From Cellulophaga tyrosinoxydans (lineage in GTDB: Bacteria > Bacteroidota > Bacteroidia > Flavobacteriales > Flavobacteriaceae), in the NCBI RefSeq assembly GCF_900176415.1, contig NZ_FWXO01000001.1, positions 1,174,053-1,238,052 of the forward strand: 64,000 nt of DNA, read 5' to 3'. Below are positions 53,653 through 60,764 of the stretch, piece by piece. Position numbers and translations under genes: made by a program. The first letter of the stretch is position 1. Every line of letters begins with the position of its first letter. The notes beneath the pieces are model-generated. The model saw nothing but the letters and a program-made list of their open reading frames with translations, was not told the DNA's origin and searched no databases.

Positions 53653-54618
53653 TTATTGATTTCTGTTCAATAACGGCAATACAAGAAAAGATATTGCACC
53701 AAAAACAACAACCATTAAAGTTTGTGAAATCCACATGATCCAACCAAAGGCATCTCCAGATACACTACTAATGCCAAAAATGGCAAGAGCACTACTTACC
53801 ACAATAGGGTAAAGTCCTATGCCACCATTAGTTGCTGTCATAGCAAAAGCACCAAAAACAAAAGCGACCAGAAGCTGACTTACAGTTAAATTTATTGTTT
53901 CGGGTACTGTAAATTTTATGACCCAAAACATGGCCACATAAACAAACCAAATAAAGAAGGTGTGAAAAATAAAGGCCCATTTATTCTTCATTTTAAAAAT
54001 ACTAAATACACCTTGGAGCAACCCGTTTACAAAACTTCGTATTTTAACTAAAAATGGATTTGAAGATTTCTTTAAGAAATAGAAAAGTAGTGCGCCTAGA
54101 ATACCTGCTATTGCCAATAGTAGAAGAATTTTATTTGGATTGAATCCTTTGTTTTCAAAAAACTCAAGTATAATATCGGTTTGTAGAAAAAATGTGATTA
54201 TTACAATGGTTAGAAGCATAATAAGATCTATCACACGTTCGGTTACAATAGTTCCAAAACCCTTTTCAAAAGGTACATTTTCATAGGTGGTCAAAGCCGT
54301 TGCGCGTAGTATTTCACCAGATCTAGGAATGCCAAGATTAGCAAAATAAGACGTAAGAATAATTAAAATATTATTACCTAATTTGGGTTTATAGCCTAAA
54401 GGTTCTAGTAAATAATTCCATCTAATAGCTCTAGATAAATGACTTAAAATACCCATTAAAACAGATATTCCAACCCAAAATAAATTGGCTTCTTTTATAT
54501 AAAATATAATTTGCTTTCTGTCTTCGGCAGAAGTAGAATAATAAGAATACCAAACTAAAAAAACTCCCAAAAAAATTGGGAGTCCTATTTTTAGCGACTT
54601 TTTCACAGTATTTGTCAA
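53653..54618 (-). CDS. Lysylphosphatidylglycerol synthase TM-region/YbhN-like membrane protein
   Basis: A 321-residue integral membrane protein with about eight helices. The family segments are SHLSRAIRWNYLLEPLGYKP, FANLGIPRSGEILRATALTTYE and NGGIGLYPIVVSSALAIFG. These match the flippase-like domain of MprF and the UPF0104/YbhN family, implicated in lipid or polyprenyl-linked substrate translocation. The aminoacyl-transferase domain of MprF is absent. It starts 6 bases after panD, so the two are translationally coupled. Confidence 0.88.
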   Translation of the reverse strand: MTNTVKKSLKIGLPIFLGVFLVWYSYYSTSAEDRKQIIFYIKEANLFWVGISVLMGILSHLSRAIRWNYLLEPLGYKPKLGNNILIILTSYFANLGIPRSGEILRATALTTYENVPFEKGFGTIVTERVIDLIMLLTIVIITFFLQTDIILEFFENKGFNPNKILLLLAIAGILGALLFYFLKKSSNPFLVKIRSFVNGLLQGVFSIFKMKNKWAFIFHTFFIWFVYVAMFWVIKFTVPETINLTVSQLLVAFVFGAFAMTATNGGIGLYPIVVSSALAIFGISSVSGDAFGWIMWISQTLMVVVFGAISFLVLPLLNRNQ

Positions 54619-54624
54619 TCTATT

Positions 54625-54975
54625 CTAGTTCAGTAAATTAGTTTCCTCATTAGGAAATACTAATGCAGGATTAAACACTTTTGCTTCGTCAATATGCATT
54701 TGAGCATAAGTGATTAAAATTAATACATCACCAACGGCAACTTTTCTAGATGCAGCTCCGTTTAATGTAATTTCACCACTTTTTCTTGGTCCCGGAATAG
54801 CATAAGTTTCTAAACGCTCGCCGTTATTGTTGTTTACAATTTGAACTTTTTCTCCCCTAATAATATTTGCAGCATCCATTAAATCTTCATCAATGGTTAT
54901 ACTTCCTATATAGTTTAGGTCTGCTCCGGTAACTTTTACTCGGTGGATTTTAGATTTTACAACTTCTATTTGCAT
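54625..54975 (-). CDS. panD: Aspartate 1-decarboxylase proenzyme
   Basis: Makes beta-alanine from L-aspartate for pantothenate synthesis. The 116-residue proenzyme has the self-cleavage site Gly-Ser in YIGSITID (about residues 24-25), where the Ser becomes the pyruvoyl cofactor, and the catalytic Lys/Tyr region near the N-terminus ([16 protein letters not shown]). [21 protein letters not shown] completes the double-psi barrel. It is 17 bases downstream of panC and immediately upstream of the YbhN-like gene. Confidence 0.96.
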   Translation of the reverse strand: MQIEVVKSKIHRVKVTGADLNYIGSITIDEDLMDAANIIRGEKVQIVNNNNGERLETYAIPGPRKSGEITLNGAASRKVAVGDVLILITYAQMHIDEAKVFNPALVFPNEETNLLN

Positions 54976-54992
54976 GGTACAAAGTTAATAAA

Positions 54993-55838
54993 TTACAAGG
55001 CAATGTTATCAATAAGTCGAATATCATCAGCAAAAACTGCTATAAACGCTCTGTAATTTTTATTTTTAGATTTTCTTTTTAAGGGTTGTAGCTGTTCGGT
55101 ATCAGCAATTTGAAAATACTCTATGTTTAATTTATCGTTCTTTTTAAATTCGTTAACAACCCAATTCGTTACTTCTAAAGCACTTTTTGTGCCAAATTTT
55201 ATTTTGGCTTCTTTTAAAGTTTTGTAAATAAAAGCTGCTTCTTTGCGCAAGTCTTTAGAGAGTCTTTCATTTCTAGAACTCATGGCTAATCCACTTTCTT
55301 CCCTAACAATGGGGCATCCAATAATTTGAACTGGAATATTTTTAAGTTTAACTAGTTTTTTTATTATTGTTAATTGTTGAAAATCTTTTTCTCCAAAATA
55401 GGCTTTGTTAGGCTCTATTGATGTTAGTAGTTCTTCAACTATAGTACCCACACCATTAAAGTGGTTGTCTCTAAATTCACCTTCCATAACGGTATCTAAT
55501 CCATTGAAATCATAAACTTCTGCCTCAATATTGTTTTGGTATATTTCGTTAACAGAAGGGGTGTAAATAATTATTTTATCAGAAACAGTGCTAATTAATT
55601 GCACATCATTTTCTAAATTTTTAGGATATTTTTCTAAATCTTGTTTATTATTAAACTGTGTAGGATTTACAAAAATACTTACCACTACATGGTCATTTTC
55701 CGCAAATGCTTTTTTAATAAGAGACAGGTGTCCTTGGTGTAATGCACCCATAGTAGGGACAAGTCCCAGACTTTTGTCTTTTAAAAATGTCGCTGACAAT
55801 TTGTCTTTTAATTCTTTTTTTGTTTGAATAACTAGCAT
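54993..55838 (-). CDS. panC: Pantoate-beta-alanine ligase (pantothenate synthetase)
   Basis: Condenses pantoate and beta-alanine with ATP to give pantothenate. With the start at MLVIQTKKELKDKLS (55838) the protein has 281 residues, the family norm; an upstream ATG at 55889 would add 17 residues, overlap the promoter match and give an atypical N-terminus. Motifs are LVPTMGALHQGHLSLIKKA (HIGH-type), SIFVNPTQFN, FGEKDFQQLTIIKKLV and REESGLAMSSRNERLS (KMSKS-type). It is the first gene of a six-gene minus-strand operon and is divergent from the glycogen-synthase-like gene. Confidence 0.96.
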   Translation of the reverse strand: MLVIQTKKELKDKLSATFLKDKSLGLVPTMGALHQGHLSLIKKAFAENDHVVVSIFVNPTQFNNKQDLEKYPKNLENDVQLISTVSDKIIIYTPSVNEIYQNNIEAEVYDFNGLDTVMEGEFRDNHFNGVGTIVEELLTSIEPNKAYFGEKDFQQLTIIKKLVKLKNIPVQIIGCPIVREESGLAMSSRNERLSKDLRKEAAFIYKTLKEAKIKFGTKSALEVTNWVVNEFKKNDKLNIEYFQIADTEQLQPLKRKSKNKNYRAFIAVFADDIRLIDNIAL

Positions 55839-55859
55839 TAATATGTTTTTAACAGCCCG

Positions 55860-55867
55860 CAAACTTA
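55860..55867 (-). promoter_or_regulatory. Probable -7 element of the panC operon
   Basis: On the minus strand TAAGTTTG matches TAnnTTTG, 22 bases before the preferred panC start. This supports the shorter panC start at 55838. Confidence 0.5.
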
Positions 55868-55897
55868 TATAATTACTGGTAATCTGCATAATTTTTG

Positions 55898-55905
55898 TAA
55901 TTTTG
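55898..55905 (+). promoter_or_regulatory. Probable -7 element of the glycogen-synthase-like gene
   Basis: TAATTTTG matches TAnnTTTG, 37 bases before the ATG; a similar TAATTTTTG lies just upstream. It sits about 30 bases from the panC element on the other strand, so the two promoters overlap. Confidence 0.5.
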
Positions 55906-55941
55906 CACCCACGCCGAGAAAATTAATAAAAAATTGTTTTT

Positions 55942-56751
55942 ATGAATGGTAAAAAGATATTGTTTGTATCTTCTGAATTAGTGCCTTATTTACCAGAGAA
56001 TGAAGTTTCTCTAATGTCCTATGAAACACCTAGGATGGTTAATAGTAATGGAGGTCAAATACGAATCTTTATGCCAAGGTATGGCAATATTAATGAAAGA
56101 CGGCATCAATTACATGAAGTAATTAGATTATCTGGAATGAATTTAGTGATTAATGATATGGATATGCCATTAATTATTAAAGTAGCTTCAATTCCAAAAG
56201 AAAGAATTCAGGTATATTTTATTGATAACGAAGAATACTTTAAAAGAAAGGCAACATTTACAGATGAAAATGGTGAGCTTTTTCCTGACAACGATGAACG
56301 GGCTATATTTTTTGCTAAAGGAATAGTTGAAACGGTTAAAAAATTAAATTGGTCCCCAGATATTATTCATGTTCATGGTTGGATGGCTTCTTTAGTGCCA
56401 CTTTATTTAAAACAATACTATGCAGATGAGCCGCTTTTTTCTGAAAGTAAAGTTGTGACATCAGTTTATTCTAAAGGATTTGAGGATAGTTTGAGTCCAG
56501 ATATGATGCAAAAAATTGAATTTGATGGTATTTCTAGTGATAAAATGTCCGCTTTGAAAAACCCAGACTATAATAATTTGTTAAAGATTGCTGTAGATTA
56601 TTCAGATGCAATTATTTTAGCCTCTGAAGATATTTCAGAAGATTTAAGTAACCATATTTCAAAACTTCAAAAACCAGTGCTGCCATATGTGCCCTTTCAT
56701 GAATTTGAAGAAGCATATGCGAATTTTTACAACACTGAGGTCATAAAATAA
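55942..56751 (+). CDS. Stand-alone glycogen/starch synthase N-terminal domain protein
   Basis: The 269-residue protein matches only the N-terminal Rossmann domain of GT5 glycogen synthases (KKILFVSSELVPYLPENEVS ..GGQIRIFMPRYGNINERRHQ ..YFIDNEEYFKRK ..DDERAIFFAKGIVETVKKLN ..PDIIHVHGWMASLVPLYLK). The ADP-glucose-binding KxGGL near the N-terminus is not recognisable (VSLMSYETPRMV occupies that place), and the whole C-terminal GT-B domain is missing, so synthase activity is unlikely. The gene is intact, not a remnant. A regulatory or structural role is possible but unproven. It is followed 7 bases later by the DUF4270 gene. Confidence 0.85.
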   Translation: MNGKKILFVSSELVPYLPENEVSLMSYETPRMVNSNGGQIRIFMPRYGNINERRHQLHEVIRLSGMNLVINDMDMPLIIKVASIPKERIQVYFIDNEEYFKRKATFTDENGELFPDNDERAIFFAKGIVETVKKLNWSPDIIHVHGWMASLVPLYLKQYYADEPLFSESKVVTSVYSKGFEDSLSPDMMQKIEFDGISSDKMSALKNPDYNNLLKIAVDYSDAIILASEDISEDLSNHISKLQKPVLPYVPFHEFEEAYANFYNTEVIK

Positions 56752-56758
56752 AGATCAA

Positions 56759-58597
56759 ATGATATTTTATAAAAAAATAACTCTTTCTGTTGTTACAGGA
56801 CTTGTAATAGCGGGATTGTTTTCTTCTTGTCAGGAAGATATAACTACAATAGGTGCTGGTTTAGTTAGCGGTGACCCATTTGAAACAGGTAAAGCTTCTT
56901 TTGATGTGTTTGCATTTAATAAGAAAATTGATGCTGTTAAATCTAATGGATTGCCTATTTATCAATTAGGAAATTTTAATGATCCAGTTTACGGCAAAAC
57001 AGTGGCTAGTATAACTAGTCAGTTACAATTATCTACAGTTAATCCTACCTTTGGAATATACAGTGCTGTTAATGAAGAATCGAACATAGACGAAAATGAA
57101 ACAATCAAGAAAGTCTATTTATTTATTCCTTATTTAACAAATGTAACAGATACAGACGGTGATGGCGTGCCAGATTCTTTGGACATTGACCCTTCTGATC
57201 CGAATAGTGATACGGATGGTGATGGAATTTCTGACAATAGTGAACGATTAGCCAGAACCAATCCTTTAAGTAATGATACAGATGGCGATGGGATTCTAGA
57301 TGGTGTTGATACAGAAAATAATAAAGCTGCATATGCAAGAAAATTTGTTTTGGATAGTATATATGGGGCTAATTTAGCAGCACCTTTTAACATTAAAGTG
57401 TCAAGATCTACCTATTTTTTAAGAGATTTGGATCCTTCAACAAACTTTGAGCAATCTCAAGAATTCTTTTCAAATAATGATTTTTCTTCTTTCACTTCAG
57501 ATGTATTATATGATGGACAAGAGACAATTAGAGATACTGAAATAGTAACGTATAATGAAGATGACCCAGATACTGAAGATGTAGATGAAAGTGAGCAAGT
57601 TGCAGAAACAATTGGGGCAGGAATATATATTCCTTTAAACAACGCATTTTTTCAGACAAACTTTTTAGACAAAGAAGGTTCTATAGAATTACAAAATGCA
57701 GCTAATTTTAAAAATTTTATACGAGGCATACATGTAACTTTAGGTGAATCTGATGATTTTTATATGCTTTTAAACTTGTTGGGAGCTAATATTACAATTA
57801 CCTATGAGTATGATTCATTGGATACTAATGGTACAGCAGATGATACTTCTGACGATCAAATTGTTCAATTAGAAAAGCAATATGTAATAAATTTATTAAC
57901 TGGTGGTGGAGTTTCAAATACAGGGGTTTCAATTCCTGTTGTGGGTAACGCTGTAAACACTTTTTTAAATGATGCCTACCCATCAGAAATACAATCTGCG
58001 TTAAATTCAACCGCAAATGCGGAGAAAATCTATTTAAAAGGGGGTGCAGGATCTTATGCTGAAATAAAATTGTTTGATGAAGATTTGGCCACAAGTCAGA
58101 ATATTATTAGTCAAATTAAAGCAAATAACTGGGTGATAAATGAAGCTAATTTGGTGTTTTATGTAGACCGACAAACCTTGGATGCAACAGCTGGGATCAT
58201 AGAACCATTGCGATTGTATTTGTTTACTGCCGATGAATACCAGCCGCTATACAATCCTACTACTGAATATTCGGTAAGTGGTTCCAATGCTTTGACCGTA
58301 TACCCATTTTATAATGGAGTATTAACAAAGGAAAATGGCAAAGGGGTATTATATAAAATAAGAATAACAGATTATTTAAATAATCTAATCTCTGGTGATT
58401 TTGAAAATGTTACTTTAGGGTTATCAGTTACTTCAGATATTAGATTTACAACTATAGGTAGCGCAGTGGTCGGAGGAGAAAATACAAATTTACCAGTAAT
58501 GAATACTATAAATCCTTTTGGAACAGTGCTTTATGGTAGCGCAACAGATGGAACGAATAAGCTGAAATTGGAAATTAGCTACACTAAAGTTGATTAA
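56759..58597 (+). CDS. DUF4270 lipoprotein with inserted calcium-binding type 3 repeats
   Basis: The 612-residue protein has a lipobox (LFSSC, Cys at about residue 24) and the DUF4270 pattern (TTIGAGLVSGDPF ..PIYQLGNFNDPVYGKTVASI ..KKVYLFIPYL). Between about residues 125 and 180 three thrombospondin type 3-like motifs are inserted (DTDGDGVPDSLD, DTDGDGISDNSE, DTDGDGILDGVD), which normally bind calcium. DUF4270 lipoproteins are widespread in Bacteroidetes with no known biochemical role. It follows the glycogen-synthase-like gene by 7 bases and precedes glmS by 126. Confidence 0.88.
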   Translation: MIFYKKITLSVVTGLVIAGLFSSCQEDITTIGAGLVSGDPFETGKASFDVFAFNKKIDAVKSNGLPIYQLGNFNDPVYGKTVASITSQLQLSTVNPTFGIYSAVNEESNIDENETIKKVYLFIPYLTNVTDTDGDGVPDSLDIDPSDPNSDTDGDGISDNSERLARTNPLSNDTDGDGILDGVDTENNKAAYARKFVLDSIYGANLAAPFNIKVSRSTYFLRDLDPSTNFEQSQEFFSNNDFSSFTSDVLYDGQETIRDTEIVTYNEDDPDTEDVDESEQVAETIGAGIYIPLNNAFFQTNFLDKEGSIELQNAANFKNFIRGIHVTLGESDDFYMLLNLLGANITITYEYDSLDTNGTADDTSDDQIVQLEKQYVINLLTGGGVSNTGVSIPVVGNAVNTFLNDAYPSEIQSALNSTANAEKIYLKGGAGSYAEIKLFDEDLATSQNIISQIKANNWVINEANLVFYVDRQTLDATAGIIEPLRLYLFTADEYQPLYNPTTEYSVSGSNALTVYPFYNGVLTKENGKGVLYKIRITDYLNNLISGDFENVTLGLSVTSDIRFTTIGSAVVGGENTNLPVMNTINPFGTVLYGSATDGTNKLKLEISYTKVD

Positions 58598-58723
58598 TTT
58601 TTTTGATAAAATACCATTCAAAGTAAATATTCGTTATACATCTATAGTTTGTAGGTAATGCCTAGCAACAAGTATAAATTTGTTAGGTATTAAAAATACT
58701 AACCAAATTAATTAGTTTAAATT

Positions 58724-60571
58724 ATGTGTGGAATTGTCGGATATATTGGTCATAGAGATGCTTATCCAATTATTATAAAAGGTTTACAGAGATTAGAATA
58801 TAGAGGTTATGATAGTGCTGGAGTAGCACTTTATGACGGAAATTCTATTAATCTTAGTAAAACTAAGGGAAAAGTTGATGATTTAAAAAGTAAGTCCGAA
58901 TCAACAATTTCACTTAAAGGTTCACTTGGTATAGGTCATACGAGGTGGGCAACTCACGGTGTTCCAAATGATGTAAACTCACATCCTCATTTATCCAATT
59001 CTGGAGAATTGGTAATTATTCATAATGGTATTATTGAAAATTATGATTCCATAAAAAAGGAACTAATAAAAAGAGGGTATACTTTTCATTCTGATACAGA
59101 TACCGAAGTTTTGGTAAATCTTATCGAAGAGGTTAAAAACCAAGAAGGCGTTAAACTCGGAAAGGCGGTTCAAATAGCCTTAAATCAAGTGGTTGGAGCT
59201 TATGCTATTGCGGTTTTCGATGTTAAAAAGCCAGATGAAATTGTAGTTGCAAAACTAGGAAGTCCATTAGCAATTGGTATAGGTCAAGACGAGTTTTTCA
59301 TCGCTTCGGATGCTTCACCATTTATTGAATTTACTAATAACGCTATGTATTTGGAAGACGAAGAAATGGCAATTATTCGTCTTGGTAAAGAAATTAAACT
59401 TCGTAAGATTAAAGATGATTCTGTTGTTTACCCTAACATTAAGGAGCTACAATTAAATATAGAGGAGATTGAAAAAGGTGGTTACGATCACTTTATGTTA
59501 AAAGAGATTTATGAACAACCTAGAGCAATTTTAGATACTTATCGTGGTCGATTGTTGGCAGATAAGGGTCTTATAAAAATGGCTGGTGTTGATGAGAATA
59601 TTGAAAAATTCTTAAACGCTAACAGAATTATTATTGTGGCATGTGGTACTTCATGGCATGCTGGATTAGTGGCGGAGTATATATTTGAAGATTTAGCTAG
59701 AATACCTGTTGAGGTAGAATATGCATCTGAATTTCGTTATAGAAACCCAGTAATTACAGATAAAGATGTGCTAATTGCTATATCGCAATCCGGGGAGACG
59801 GCAGATACCTTAGCGGCAATAAAACTCGCCAAGGAAAAAGGAGCTTTTGTTTTTGGAGTTTGTAATGTGGTGGGTTCATCAATTTCAAGAGAAACAGATG
59901 CGGGTGCTTATACACATGCAGGTCCAGAAATTGGTGTAGCATCAACAAAAGCATTTACTACACAAATAACTGTGCTAACATTAATAGCGTTAAAACTTGC
60001 TAAAGAAAAAGGTGTTTTTTCGCAAAGTAAGTATCATGAATTTTTAACAGAATTGGAAAATATTCCTTCTAAAGTTGAAAAAGTATTGCTGTCTAATGCT
60101 TTAGTGGAACAAGTTGCAGCGGTGTATAAAGATGCTACTAACTGTTTGTATTTAGGAAGGGGTTATAATTTTCCTGTAGCCTTGGAAGGTGCTTTAAAAC
60201 TAAAAGAGATTAGTTACATACACGCCGAAGGATATCCAGCAGCAGAAATGAAACACGGACCAATTGCTCTTATTGATGAGCACATGCCAGTGTTTGTTAT
60301 TGCTACAAAAAAAGGGCATTATGAAAAGGTAGTAAGTAACATTCAAGAGATAAAGTCAAGAAAAGGTAAAATTATTGCAATCGTAACTGAAGGCGATGAA
60401 ATGGTTAGAGATTTGGCAGATCACGTGATAGAAGTGCCAGAAACTTTTGAAAGTTTAACGCCATTGTTAACCACTATTCCTTTGCAATTACTTTCTTATC
60501 ATATAGCCTTAATGCGAGGTTGTAATGTAGATCAACCACGAAATTTAGCTAAGTCTGTTACTGTAGAATAA
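58724..60571 (+). CDS. glmS: Glutamine-fructose-6-phosphate aminotransferase (isomerizing)
   Basis: Makes glucosamine-6-phosphate for peptidoglycan and LPS. The 615-residue protein has the N-terminal Ntn glutaminase domain (catalytic Cys2 after Met: MCGIVGYIG, then HTRWATHG and HPHLSNSGELVIIHNGII) and two SIS isomerase domains (VACGTSWHAG ..ISQSGETADTL ..EIGVASTKAFTTQ), ending DQPRNLAKSVTVE. The fold and length are standard. The 126-base upstream gap has a TATAGTTTG-like element near 58645 and a small imperfect hairpin, but no glmS ribozyme is recognisable. A strong terminator follows. Confidence 0.98.
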   Translation: MCGIVGYIGHRDAYPIIIKGLQRLEYRGYDSAGVALYDGNSINLSKTKGKVDDLKSKSESTISLKGSLGIGHTRWATHGVPNDVNSHPHLSNSGELVIIHNGIIENYDSIKKELIKRGYTFHSDTDTEVLVNLIEEVKNQEGVKLGKAVQIALNQVVGAYAIAVFDVKKPDEIVVAKLGSPLAIGIGQDEFFIASDASPFIEFTNNAMYLEDEEMAIIRLGKEIKLRKIKDDSVVYPNIKELQLNIEEIEKGGYDHFMLKEIYEQPRAILDTYRGRLLADKGLIKMAGVDENIEKFLNANRIIIVACGTSWHAGLVAEYIFEDLARIPVEVEYASEFRYRNPVITDKDVLIAISQSGETADTLAAIKLAKEKGAFVFGVCNVVGSSISRETDAGAYTHAGPEIGVASTKAFTTQITVLTLIALKLAKEKGVFSQSKYHEFLTELENIPSKVEKVLLSNALVEQVAAVYKDATNCLYLGRGYNFPVALEGALKLKEISYIHAEGYPAAEMKHGPIALIDEHMPVFVIATKKGHYEKVVSNIQEIKSRKGKIIAIVTEGDEMVRDLADHVIEVPETFESLTPLLTTIPLQLLSYHIALMRGCNVDQPRNLAKSVTVE

Positions 60572-60592
60572 TAGAACAGTTAACACTAAAAT

Positions 60593-60624
60593 AAAAAAGG
60601 AGATGCGCCCGCATCTCCTTTTTT
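60593..60624. terminator. Intrinsic terminator of glmS
   Basis: GGAGATGCG pairs perfectly with CGCATCTCC around a two-base loop, flanked by six A and six T, 21 bases after the glmS stop. Confidence 0.92.
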
Positions 60625-60724
60625 ATTTTATGAAAATAGCATTAAAACAGAGTCTAAATTGCTAAAATAGTACTATGCATGCATAATTTTTTTCATTTTC
60701 TTAGAGTTGATATAAAAAAATCTG

Positions 60725-60732
60725 TATCTTCG
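60725..60732 (+). promoter_or_regulatory. Possible -7 element of the TonB receptor gene
   Basis: TATCTTCG is one base from TAnnTTTG and lies 32 bases before the ATG; a TTG occurs 15 bases upstream, shorter than the usual spacing. Confidence 0.35.
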
Positions 60733-60764
60733 ATTTTAAACTTAAATTAACTTAAAACCCTCGA

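Noticed and set aside
57123-57393. Minus-strand frames over the DTDGDG repeats
   Set aside because: They mirror the repeated calcium-binding motifs of the DUF4270 gene and have no independent support.
58598-58723. Possible glmS ribozyme in the glmS leader
   Set aside because: The leader is only 126 bases, AT-rich, and shows one small bulged hairpin. The double pseudoknot core cannot be traced, and the ribozyme is known from Gram-positive and related lineages.
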